Assembly (NCBI RefSeq): GCF_002794255.1
Contig: NZ_PGGW01000067.1
Coordinates: forward strand, 372,001 to 436,000
Source of the DNA: Streptomyces carminius
Lineage (GTDB): Bacteria > Actinomycetota > Actinomycetes > Streptomycetales > Streptomycetaceae
Reading direction: 5' to 3'
DNA length: 64,000 nucleotides
The position numbers and the translations under genes were made by a program. Position 1 is the first letter of the stretch. Each line of letters starts with the position of its first letter. The notes beneath the pieces were generated by a model. It worked only from the letters and a program-made list of their open reading frames with translations, was not told the DNA's origin and ran no database searches. Of this stretch, positions 33,155 to 40,840 are shown piece after piece.

Positions 33155-33218
33155 CCCAACGCGGCGGATCCGGTGACCTCCCATCCGTACGGGAGGTCAC
33201 CGGATCCGCCGCGTTGGG
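33155..33218. terminator. Very long perfect hairpin (28-base arms)
   Basis: Arms 33155-33182 and 33191-33218 are exact complements around ATCCGTAC, 10 bases after the acyl-CoA dehydrogenase stop. It also faces the convergent lipoprotein gene ending at 33335, so it can serve both transcripts. Confidence 0.85.
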
Positions 33219-33334
33219 CACCGGGCCGGGACACCCGCCCGCACCGGCCGCGCCGGAGGGGAGGCGGCGCGCCCTTGTGCGGTTCTGAGCCCCGGTTCCC
33301 GCGCCGGCTTCCGGCCCGGTGGCCGCGGGAGGCG

Positions 33335-34339
33335 TCAGTTCGCCGCCTTCGCCTTCTTGCCGTCCTTGGTGACGGCGTGCCAGACGCCGCCCTTGCCGTG
33401 GCCGTTGACGTCGCCGGGCTCGGTGTCACCGGTGAACCAGTACAGCAGCCAGCAGTCGATGGCGATCTGCTCGGTGCCGTCGGGGCGCTCGAAGGTGGTG
33501 ATCAGCTTCGGGTCGACGCCCTCGATGAGCTCCTTGTCCACGGGCTTGGCGGGCTTCCAGGTGTCCAGGCAGTCGCCCAGGCAGCCGGTCTTCATCGGCC
33601 AGGCGGAGTCCTTGTCGAACCGGTACAGGGTCCGGCCCTGGGCGTCCACCAGGATCTCGCCGAGTTCGGAGTTGTCGGCGACCGCCAGCTCCGCGTCACC
33701 GGCGTTGTCGGCGTCGTCGGAGCTCCCGCCCCCGGCCGGTACGGTCGAGTCCTCCGCGTCCGAGCCCTCGTCGGCGGCGGACTCCTGCCCGGCCTTCTTG
33801 CCGTCGGCGGCCAGGGCGAACCAGGTGCCGTTCACCCCGTGGCCGGTGGTGTCCCCGGGCTTGGCGTCCTTCGCGTAGCGGTACACCGGCCAGCCGCCCA
33901 GGGTGAGCTGGTTGCTCCCGTCGGGGCGCTTGACCGAGCCCAGCTCCTCGGAGTCGATGCCGGCGGTGGCCGCGGCGTCGTCGGCAGGCACGGGCGGCCA
34001 CGCCGTGGCGCAGGGGCCCTCACAGTTGGACGTGGGCGGCTCGGCGGAGTCCTCGTCGAACCGGTAGAGGACCCAGCCCTTGCTGTCGGTGACGAGTTCG
34101 CCCAGCTTGGTGTCCTCGCGCAGGGCCAGTGTCCCGGCCGGGCCGCTGCGGTCGGTGCCCTGGCCCGCCTGCTCGGTGCCGTCACCGTAGCCGCCGGTGT
34201 ACCCCTGCCCGGCGGGCGAGGTGTCGCCCGCGGGCTGGACGGTGCCGTCCTGGGAGGAGGCCTGACCGTTGCCGCAGCCCGACGCCGCCAGCAACGCCGC
34301 GACCACCAGACCTGTCGCCGCGTACCGCCGATTCCTCAT
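33335..34339 (-). CDS. Lipoprotein with two COG4315 'secreted repeat' domains
   Basis: A 334-residue lipoprotein of the SCO0930 / COG4315 type. The signal peptide ends in the lipobox LLAASGCGN. After a disordered linker come two repeats, each with an N-terminal strand pair (GWVLYRFDEDS, GRTLYRFDKDS), a Cys pair (CEGPCATAWPP, CLGDCLDTWKP) and a C-terminal half ending GTWFALAADGKK or GVWHAVTKDGKK. Function is unknown; the family is linked to surface redox or haem-like roles only by weak evidence. The ATG at 34339 has AGGAG 5 bases upstream. It lies downstream of the flavoprotein/cytochrome pair in the same direction, 276 bases apart. Confidence 0.88.
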   Translation of the reverse strand: MRNRRYAATGLVVAALLAASGCGNGQASSQDGTVQPAGDTSPAGQGYTGGYGDGTEQAGQGTDRSGPAGTLALREDTKLGELVTDSKGWVLYRFDEDSAEPPTSNCEGPCATAWPPVPADDAAATAGIDSEELGSVKRPDGSNQLTLGGWPVYRYAKDAKPGDTTGHGVNGTWFALAADGKKAGQESAADEGSDAEDSTVPAGGGSSDDADNAGDAELAVADNSELGEILVDAQGRTLYRFDKDSAWPMKTGCLGDCLDTWKPAKPVDKELIEGVDPKLITTFERPDGTEQIAIDCWLLYWFTGDTEPGDVNGHGKGGVWHAVTKDGKKAKAAN

Positions 34340-34539
34340 GACCACTCCTTCGCATCGGTCCGGCGGTCTTCCGCCGTCGTCGCCGGGGGGTACGGGAGGG
34401 CGGCCGGCCCTGCTCAGGACCGCGGGAAACCCGCGAAAAGTTGTCGCGTCATGACAACCGGTGAGACGAACGGCGAGGTGTGCGGCGGGAGTTGGGCGGC
34501 GAACGCCGGGCGGTGGGACGCGGGGGGAGTGGGAACGCG

Positions 34540-34574
34540 GAACGGGGCCGAACGCCCGGCGTCCGGCCCCGTTC
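34540..34574 (-). terminator. Hairpin terminator after the NuoF-like gene
   Basis: 11-base perfect arms (34540-34550, 34564-34574) with a 13-base loop, 41 bases past the flavoprotein stop. It separates that gene from the downstream lipoprotein gene. Confidence 0.65.
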
Positions 34575-34615
34575 GGCCCCGTCCGCGGCGCGCGGTCTGC
34601 GACGGGGCCTCCGGC

Positions 34616-36133
34616 TCAGTTCTGGATGCGCAGTGCCAGGGCGGGGCAGCGGCGCACCGCCCGCAGCGCCTGCTGCCGCACCTCCCCGGGCACGGAGTAC
34701 GTGGCCTTCGACGGGTAGCCGTCCGGGCCGAGCCGGACCACGTCGGGCACGATGTCGGCGCACAGCCCGTGCCCCTGGCACAGCGTCCAGTCCACGAGCA
34801 GCTTCTCCTTCTTCTCCGCCGGCTCCCGCTTCCGCTGCGCGGCCGCGCCGGAGCCCGGGGGCAGGGCCAGGACCGGGAGGCTGTCGGTCTCCGGCATCAG
34901 CGGCAGCACACCGGCCACCGGTCGGCCGCAACCCCGGCCCAGGGCATGGTCGTTGAACTCCTCGGGGAAGGATTCCAGCGCCGACTTCACGAACCGGCTG
35001 GTGCCGTCGGGATGGCTGCACGCCCCGCGTTTGGTGACGGTCTCGATGCGGAAGCGCACGGCGTCCAGCGCGGCCATGCCGCCACCGGCGGCGACCTCGT
35101 CGACGGCGTCGGCGAGCGAGGGCAGACCCAGGAAGCAGGGCCCGCACTGGCCCGCGGTCTCCCCGGCCATCCAGCGCGCCACCCGGGCCGTCTCGCCGAC
35201 CGGGCAGGTGTTCTCGGGGATCGGCAGCACCGCGCCCGCGCCGAGCACCGCGTCGAACGCGGCCAGCGACTCCCGGGAGATCGTCGCGGCCCAGGCGGCC
35301 TCCGGTCCGACGAAGGTGCCGTGGTAGCCGCCGATGAGCACGCCCTGGCCGATCTCCAGGCCGCACAGCTGGAGGACGTACGGCAGGGGCACCCCGGTCG
35401 GCGTCTCCACGACCACGCTCCCGGCCACCGTCAGCAGCATGGTGCCGGGTTCGGCGGGCAGTCCGGCCGAGCGGTACTCCAGCGCGCCCAGCCGGGCGGC
35501 GACGGCGAGCTGGGCGAAGGTCTCGGTGTTGGAGAACAGGGTGGGCAGGCCGCCCAGACCGCTGTCACTGGAGCGGACCTTGCGTCCCGAGGGCAGGGTG
35601 GTGCCCGTGCCGATTCCGTTGATCATGGAACTGCTCTCCCCGGTGACGAACCGCTCGGGGAGCATCGCGACCCGCACCCTGGGGCCGGTGGGGCCGCGTT
35701 CGTCCACCGCGGCCTGAACCGACCGCTGCACGTCGCCGCGGGTGACACCGATCCACACGCCCTCCGAGTCCAGGGCGGTGGCGGCCAGTACGGCGCCGTC
35801 GATGACCAGGTGTGGGGCCTGCAGGAGCAGGGCGGTGTCCTTCAGGCAACTGGGCTCGCCCTCGCTGCCGTTGACCACGACGACCGAGCGGCCGCCCCGG
35901 CGCCGGGCGGAGTCGACGACGGCCCGCATCTTGCGGGCGAAGGGGAAACCCGCCCCGCCACGACCGCGCAGATCGATGTTCTCGGCGAGATCGACGACCT
36001 CCTGGGCGCGCAGCCGCGGCAGCGAACCGTGCTGGGTCAGGTGCGCCACCCGGTCCAGCCGCGCCACCTCGTGCAGCCCCGCCAGCAGCCGGGGAGGTCC
36101 GACCGAGGCGAGTGAGGCCACCGGCCCGCTCAC
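34616..36133 (-). CDS. NuoF-like NADH dehydrogenase flavoprotein fused to a 3Fe-4S ferredoxin
   Basis: A 505-residue fusion outside any complex I operon. The FMN/NADH part has LRGRGGAGFPFARKM and VNGSEGEPSCLKD. An SLBB segment (GLEIGQGVLIGGYHG) and the NuoF Fe-S region (TAGQCGPC, then RGACSHPDG) follow. The C-terminal 60 residues are a small ferredoxin with only three cluster Cys (TLCQGHGLC and RRCPALAL), suggesting a 3Fe-4S cluster. NADH electrons would pass FMN to cluster to ferredoxin and then to the coupled cytochrome b-like protein. The GTG start overlaps the stop of that gene as GTGA. Confidence 0.88.
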   Translation of the reverse strand: MSGPVASLASVGPPRLLAGLHEVARLDRVAHLTQHGSLPRLRAQEVVDLAENIDLRGRGGAGFPFARKMRAVVDSARRRGGRSVVVVNGSEGEPSCLKDTALLLQAPHLVIDGAVLAATALDSEGVWIGVTRGDVQRSVQAAVDERGPTGPRVRVAMLPERFVTGESSSMINGIGTGTTLPSGRKVRSSDSGLGGLPTLFSNTETFAQLAVAARLGALEYRSAGLPAEPGTMLLTVAGSVVVETPTGVPLPYVLQLCGLEIGQGVLIGGYHGTFVGPEAAWAATISRESLAAFDAVLGAGAVLPIPENTCPVGETARVARWMAGETAGQCGPCFLGLPSLADAVDEVAAGGGMAALDAVRFRIETVTKRGACSHPDGTSRFVKSALESFPEEFNDHALGRGCGRPVAGVLPLMPETDSLPVLALPPGSGAAAQRKREPAEKKEKLLVDWTLCQGHGLCADIVPDVVRLGPDGYPSKATYSVPGEVRQQALRAVRRCPALALRIQN

Positions 36134-36918
36134 CCGTTCCTCCCGCTGTCCTTCCCGCGGCTGCCCGCGGCCGTCTCGGTCCGCCGCGCGACCACCAGCC
36201 GCAGCGCCAGGGCGACGGCGGCGCCGGCCAGGGCCAGCAGGTATCCCGCCTCGGCCCAGGCGGCGGCCGCCCGTCCGGCGCGCAGACCGTGCACCAGCGC
36301 GGCGCACCAGGCCAGATAGGCGCACATGTGCAGGGCGCGCCACCAGCGGGAACGGCCCCGTGCGGCGAAGGCGCTGCGCACCGCTCCGGTGACCGCGGCG
36401 ACCAGGAACAGATAACCGGCCAGGGTGCCGAGCCCGATCAGCAGGGGGCGACCGGCGTCGGTGAACGGCACCAGGGCCGCCACGGCGCTCGTCCGCCCCT
36501 CGGCGATCTTCACCCAGATGTGCAGGACCAGGAACCCCAGTCCGCCGACGGCCGTTCCCCGGTGCACGGCCTGGGCGAACAGCCGGTGACCGGAACCCAG
36601 CAGCATCCGGTCGGTGGCGGCCAGGCCCCACAGCACCGTGGCGGTGAGCGACACCAGTGCCAGCACCCCGGCGCCGAAGTCGAGGAACTCCCACATGCGT
36701 TCGAAGGCGCCCGCGTTGGCCGCGACCAGCAGGGCCAGCAGGGCGGCCAGTACCAGGCTGCGCCGCATGTTCGACCGGAGGTCCCCGGCGCGCCGGCCGC
36801 GGAGGAACTCTCCCCGCGACGCGCGTGACAGGTCCGGGGGGCGCTGGACCCGCTGGGCCCTGCGGGAACGGGGGGGACGCTGCACCACGGTGATCGGGGA
36901 CGGGGGTGGCGGGGACAA
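36130..36918 (-). CDS. Ferric-reductase-like transmembrane cytochrome b protein
   Basis: A 262-residue integral membrane protein with about six helices. His residues lie in helices as in haem-binding ferric reductase/cytochrome b proteins (FAQAVHRGTAVGG, FLVLHIWVKIAEG, RALHMCAYLAWC, AALVHGLRAG). It probably takes electrons from the coupled NuoF-like protein across the membrane. I used a TTG at 36918 because GGGAGG lies 6 bases upstream; it gives a 50-residue basic cytosolic N-terminus. The ATG at 36768, directly before the first helix (MRRSLVLAALLALLVA), lacks a good ribosome site. Start remains uncertain. Confidence 0.8.
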   Translation of the reverse strand: MSPPPPSPITVVQRPPRSRRAQRVQRPPDLSRASRGEFLRGRRAGDLRSNMRRSLVLAALLALLVAANAGAFERMWEFLDFGAGVLALVSLTATVLWGLAATDRMLLGSGHRLFAQAVHRGTAVGGLGFLVLHIWVKIAEGRTSAVAALVPFTDAGRPLLIGLGTLAGYLFLVAAVTGAVRSAFAARGRSRWWRALHMCAYLAWCAALVHGLRAGRAAAAWAEAGYLLALAGAAVALALRLVVARRTETAAGSRGKDSGRNG

Positions 36919-37359
36919 ACGGAACCTCCCGAGCGGGCGGTGACCGGACGCGCGGCATCGTGCGCGGTCCTTCTCCGGTCGTGAACCGCAAAGTACCACC
37001 GACTCGTCGACCGGTGACGCCCGGTGACGTCCGGTACCGAGGCCGGTACTTTGCGCGACCAAAGGAGTCATGGTCGGGCGGCAGAAGCATCCACGAGCTT
37101 CGCGGGATCTTCATAGTATTTATCGTGCTGTGACAAAATCCAGCGGGTGCGGCGCCGCTGCCCCGGTGGCTGAACATGATGCCCACCCGGATCCGTACTG
37201 TCCCCCAGACGGTCCGGAAAAACCGCGTCCCCCACCCGGGAGGGCGCTGGAGGACCCTCAGTACCCCTGCCACAACGGGGAGATGGCAGGGGGTATCCCT
37301 CCGTCGGCCCGTTCCGCCCCGTGCGGGACGGGCCCCACCCCGGCAGGAACGAGGTAGAG
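36919..37359. other. Divergent intergenic region, AT-richer than its surroundings
   Basis: 441 bases between the cytochrome gene and the PucR-family gene. It holds the inverted repeat described at 36987-37055, a GTGACG(C/T)CCGGT direct repeat inside it, and an AT-rich stretch around 37107-37140 (TAGTAT at 37111-37116) likely to hold promoters. A 95-codon frame at 37070-37357 has an AAAGGAG in front but looks non-coding. Confidence 0.5.
36987..37055. promoter_or_regulatory. Inverted repeat CGCAAAGTACC / GGTACTTTGCG
   Basis: 11-base arms at 36987-36997 and 37045-37055, exact complements 47 bases apart, upstream of the cytochrome/flavoprotein operon. Widely spaced inverted sites suggest DNA looping by one regulator or two divergent operators. 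Confidence 0.5.
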
Positions 37360-38514
37360 ATGTGTGAACTTCTGAACCGCATCTGGTCGCGTCCCCGCGG
37401 CGAGTGGGCCCACGTCCTGAGGAAGGAACTTCCCTCGCTCGCCGAGCGGGTGGCCGAGGAGCTCCGGCACGACCCCCGCCTCGCCGGAGTGTTTGCGGAT
37501 ATCAAGCGCGAATGTGTGCGGGAGGCGGTGGAACAGGCACTGCTGGCCGTGCTCGGCTACCGGGCGGAAGCGGAGCCCGCCCCGGACACCGGGGTCACCG
37601 GGAACGGGACCGAGGCGCCCCGCGAGGCCACCGGACGGGAGACCGGCGAGACCGGCGAGGCGAGACGCGGTGCGGGAGACCGGGCCGTCCGACGCGAAGC
37701 GCTCGCCGCCCCGGTGCCGATCGACCGGGCCCGCCGCCATCTGTTCGCCGCGCTCACCAGCGACGCGCGTGAACCCGAGAGCTCCCTGACGGAGTTGGCG
37801 CGCTCCGCCCGCTGGCCGCTGCCCGAGACCGTCCGGGTCGTCGTCCTCGCGGCGCCGGCCGAGGCGCTCCAGGTGGCGGCGGTGCTGGGCGACGCCCTGA
37901 TCAGCATCGCCGACGGCGAGCCCTGCCTGATCGTCCCGGACAGCGGCGCCACCACCCGTACCGCCCTGGACAACGCCCTGCGGGGCCGCCGCGCGGCGGT
38001 CGGTCACCCCGTACCGCCCGGTGAGACCCTCTCCTCGCTGCGCTGGGCGCGGCGCCTGCTGGCGCTCACCCCGCCGCGCGCCGCCGGCGCCGAGGCTCCC
38101 GTGACCTTCGTCGACGACCACCTGTCGATGCTCATGCTGCTGCAGGACGAGTCCCTCACCCGTGCGCTGTCGGCCCGCTGGCTCCAGCCGCTGGACGGTC
38201 TGACGCCGCGGCAGAGCGAACGGCTGGAGATGACCCTGCTGGCCTGGCTGGAAGGGGGAGGTGCTCCGGAGGCGGCCAAGACGCTCCAGGTGCACCCGCA
38301 GACGGTGCGGTACCGGCTGCGTCAGATAGAGAAGCTGTTCGGATCGGCCCTGCGGGACCCGCGTACCCGGTTCGAACTCGAGATGACCCTGCACAGCAGG
38401 CGCCTGATGGCGCAGGTGCGGCGCAGGTACGCGCGTGCGGGACGCACGGGACGCGCCGTGGCGGGCATCCGCCCGCTGGCGGGCGCACGGCAGGCGCGCG
38501 TCAACGGCCTGTGA
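37360..38514 (+). CDS. PucR/CdaR-family transcriptional regulator
   Basis: A 384-residue regulator. The C-terminal PucR-type helix-turn-helix reads GGAPEAAKTLQVHPQTVRYR, followed by LRQIEKLFGSALRDPRTRFEL, the family hallmark. The central GGDEF-like/CdaR region (PVTFVDDHLSMLMLLQDESL) precedes it, and a helical N-terminal domain begins the protein. The ATG at 37360 follows GAGGTAGAG closely. It diverges from the redox operon and may control it. Effector unknown. Confidence 0.85.
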   Translation: MCELLNRIWSRPRGEWAHVLRKELPSLAERVAEELRHDPRLAGVFADIKRECVREAVEQALLAVLGYRAEAEPAPDTGVTGNGTEAPREATGRETGETGEARRGAGDRAVRREALAAPVPIDRARRHLFAALTSDAREPESSLTELARSARWPLPETVRVVVLAAPAEALQVAAVLGDALISIADGEPCLIVPDSGATTRTALDNALRGRRAAVGHPVPPGETLSSLRWARRLLALTPPRAAGAEAPVTFVDDHLSMLMLLQDESLTRALSARWLQPLDGLTPRQSERLEMTLLAWLEGGGAPEAAKTLQVHPQTVRYRLRQIEKLFGSALRDPRTRFELEMTLHSRRLMAQVRRRYARAGRTGRAVAGIRPLAGARQARVNGL

Positions 38515-38704
38515 CCACAGGGCCGTCCGACCGTTCGCACGCCCCCCGCGAACGGCTCGCGTGACGCTGCCGTCCGTCGCCGCCGTCATGCGCGGCTCCC
38601 GCACCCCGGCGGCCCCGGGCCTCACCGGCCCGGGGCCGCCGTCCGCGTACCGGCTCCGGTGCGGCCGGCCCGCGGGACACGCCCGTACGCCTCCTCGCCG
38701 GCGG

Positions 38705-38752
38705 CTCCCGCCGTGCCTCCCGCCGTGCCTCCCGCCGTGCCTCCCGCCGTTC
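38705..38752. repeat. 12-base tandem repeat, four copies
   Basis: Four head-to-tail copies of CTCCCGCCGTGC (the last with one change) in non-coding DNA between the PucR gene and the DUF4142 gene. Copy number may vary between strains. Confidence 0.8.
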
Positions 38753-38802
38753 CCCGTCCCCTCCCGCCGTCCGGGCCGTGTTCCCGTGGCACACCGCGCG
38801 GT

Positions 38803-39531
38803 TCACCGTACGGCTCCGGCGCGCTCCGGGCGCCCCAGGCCGACGACCTGGGAGGGCGTGGCCGGCCGTCCGGGCGGCCCGTCGCCGTCGAGCGACTCGA
38901 AGTCCACCAGCCCGGTGTCCTCCAGCACCGTGATGTGGTCCAGCACGATGTCGTTGGCGCGGGTGGCCAGGTTCCGCACCATCGAGTTGCGGGACTCCGC
39001 ACGCACCTGCGCCACCAGGGAGAAGACCTTCCCGTGGGCGCGGCGCAGCAGGTTCGCGAAGAGCCGGTCGTACTCGTCGCCCTGGGCGGCGTCCATCTGG
39101 GCCAGCCACCCCCGCTGCTCCTCGCTGGGCTGGTTGGACAGCTCGATGCCGAGCATGCGTCCCGCGTCGATGGCCATCTGGTCCAGCTCGGTGTGGCCCT
39201 CCACCAGGTGCTCGCCCGCCACCCGGACCTCCTCCCGCGAACTGCGCTCCTGGGCCTGGCGGCCCGCGGGCAGTTCCCACAGCCCGGCGAGCCGCACCTT
39301 GCGGACGAAGTCGCGGTCCATGGCGGTGAGCGGCCCGTAGGGCGTGCTCACCGTGCCGCGGCCGTCGTCCTCCCAGCCCTGGGCCGCCGCCGCGGCGTTC
39401 ACGGCCTGCCCGGCGCCGAACAGGTGCACGGGAAGCAGCAGTGCCGTGAGCGTGGCCGCGAGGGCGCCGATCACCAGCACCGTGCCGATCGTCCGTCCGG
39501 ACGTGACGGACCGGCCGATGACGGACCGCAT
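38803..39531 (-). CDS. DUF4142 family exported protein
   Basis: A 242-residue protein with an N-terminal signal or anchor (IGTVLVIGALAATLTALLLP) and a DUF4142 ferritin-like four-helix domain from about residue 75 (LTAMDRDFVRKVRLAGLWEL ... AQGDEYDRLFANLLRRAHGK). Family members are secreted and of unknown function; some have lost the metal ligands of ferritins. AGGAGG lies 6 bases before the ATG. The C-terminal 40 residues are disordered. Confidence 0.88.
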   Translation of the reverse strand: MRSVIGRSVTSGRTIGTVLVIGALAATLTALLLPVHLFGAGQAVNAAAAAQGWEDDGRGTVSTPYGPLTAMDRDFVRKVRLAGLWELPAGRQAQERSSREEVRVAGEHLVEGHTELDQMAIDAGRMLGIELSNQPSEEQRGWLAQMDAAQGDEYDRLFANLLRRAHGKVFSLVAQVRAESRNSMVRNLATRANDIVLDHITVLEDTGLVDFESLDGDGPPGRPATPSQVVGLGRPERAGAVR

Positions 39532-39722
39532 GAAGCCTCCTGGTACTCGGTCGTACGTTCCCTCCTGGGGTGGCACCGGACGCTAACGCGCCGGTGCGGG
39601 AGGGCGCCGAGGCTTCGTCATCAACCGACAAAGAAAGGTCCGCCGGCCGGGACCGCTGCTAGCTTGCGGGCGGGGCGCCGGACGGGCGCGCCGCCCCGGC
39701 CTCCGCCGAGACGTACGGGGTG

Positions 39723-40127
39723 TCAGTGGCGGGCGTGCCGCCCGCGCGGAACGCGCATCGGGCGGGTGCCCGGGCCGCCCGCGTGGGAGAACGGCTGGGT
39801 CCGCCAGTCCAGTCCCTCGGGCAGTGTCAGCAGCATGGCGGCGTCCCGCTCCCGGGTCTCGTCCGCGGAGCCGTCGGGCCCGGCGTCCGTGACGGAGCGC
39901 CCGGAACCCTGGCAGACGGTCAGGCCGAAGGGGTTCCACGGAGTCGGGCACAGCGCGTGCTCGGGGAGCGTCTCCTCGTCGGCGAGCAGCGCGATCGGCT
40001 GTGCGCAGTCCGGGCAGACCACCCGGAAGATCTCGTATGACTCGTACGCCTCGGTGCTCTCCTCGTGGGGCTCGTCATGGGACCCGGTGTCCGGATGACC
40101 GGCGTGGCGTGGCTTCACAGTGCGCAT
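39723..40127 (-). CDS. Conserved hypothetical protein with Cys-rich zinc-ribbon-like segment
   Basis: A 134-residue protein. Residues about 35-75 hold FRVVCPDCAQPIALLADEET then PEHALCPTPWNPFGLTVCQG, a C-x2-C plus two Cys pattern that could bind zinc. The rest is charged and low complexity. The ATG at 40127 has GGGGG in front. No known family recognised; it lies alone on its strand, next to the DUF4142 gene. Confidence 0.65.
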   Translation of the reverse strand: MRTVKPRHAGHPDTGSHDEPHEESTEAYESYEIFRVVCPDCAQPIALLADEETLPEHALCPTPWNPFGLTVCQGSGRSVTDAGPDGSADETRERDAAMLLTLPEGLDWRTQPFSHAGGPGTRPMRVPRGRHARH

Positions 40128-40272
40128 GCAATCCCCCTTGGACGGGCCGGAAGGACGCCCGTGTCCCCGGGCATCCCGGCCACAGCAAGGTTTTCCCACC
40201 GGCTCCGCGCGTAATCACACCGCCCCCCGGGACCGGAGGCGGCGGGTGTGGCGTTTGTCACACGCCCGCGCC

Positions 40273-40327
40273 GTGCGGCGGCCGGCCGCACGCCCGCTGT
40301 GCCGCGGTGCGCCCGGCACAGTAGGTT
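40273..40327 (+). promoter_or_regulatory. Promoter and palindromes of the Lrp-family gene (leaderless)
   Basis: Two palindromes, GTGCGGC-N5-GCCGCAC (40273-40291) and CTGTGCCG-N9-CGGCACAG (40297-40321), end directly at a TAGGTT -10 box (40322-40327). The GTG start at 40335 is 7 bases further, so the transcript is probably leaderless. The palindromes suit autorepression by the Lrp protein. Confidence 0.5.
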
Positions 40328-40334
40328 GCCTGCT

Positions 40335-40775
40335 GTGGAGGAGCTGGATCGTCGCATCGTGGAGTTGCTCGTCAGGGACGGGCGGATGAGCTACACCGAC
40401 CTGGGGAAGGCCACCGGCCTGTCCACCTCGGCGGTGCACCAGCGCGTCCGCAGGCTGGAGCAGCGCGGTGTCGTCCGCGGCTACACGGCCATCGTGGACC
40501 CGGAGGCCGTCGGGCTGCCGATGACCGCCTTCATCTCGGTCAAGCCGTTCGACCCCAGCGCCCCGGACGACATCGCCGACCGGCTCGCCGAGGTCCCCGA
40601 GATCGAGGCGTGCCACAGTGTCGCGGGCGACGAGAACTACATCCTCAAGGTCCGGGTCGCCGCGCCCGGCGAACTGGAGCACCTGCTGGCCCGCATCCGC
40701 TCCCTGGCCGGTGTCTCGACCCGCACCACCGTCGTGCTGTCCACCCCGTACGAGGCCCGGCCGCCGCGCATCTGA
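40335..40775 (+). CDS. Lrp/AsnC-family transcriptional regulator
   Basis: A 146-residue Lrp-type regulator. The N-terminal HTH (ELDRRIVELLVRDGRMSYTD, LSTSAVHQRVRRLEQRGVV) is followed by an RAM ligand-binding domain (FISVKPFD, EIEACHSVAGDENYILKVRV). These proteins respond to amino acids. The GTG has no Shine-Dalgarno but a -10 box just upstream. The amidohydrolase gene follows 65 bases later in the same direction and may be a target. Confidence 0.92.
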   Translation: MEELDRRIVELLVRDGRMSYTDLGKATGLSTSAVHQRVRRLEQRGVVRGYTAIVDPEAVGLPMTAFISVKPFDPSAPDDIADRLAEVPEIEACHSVAGDENYILKVRVAAPGELEHLLARIRSLAGVSTRTTVVLSTPYEARPPRI

Positions 40776-40840
40776 GGGAATCCGGCCGCCGGGCCACCCC
40801 CGGCGGCCGGACACCCCGCGGACGGGGGAGACTGGCGGTC

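Noticed and set aside
34616..37273. An 885-codon minus-strand frame covering the NuoF-like gene
   Set aside because: The first 380 codons lie antiparallel or out of phase with the cytochrome gene and are Pro/Arg/Gly-rich noise; the real start is the GTG at 36133 overlapping the cytochrome stop.
37070..37357. 95-codon frame with AAAGGAG before its ATG, upstream of the PucR gene
   Set aside because: The translation is Pro/Gly-rich and low complexity, with no family resemblance; its AT-rich beginning fits a promoter region better. A real leader peptide cannot be excluded.
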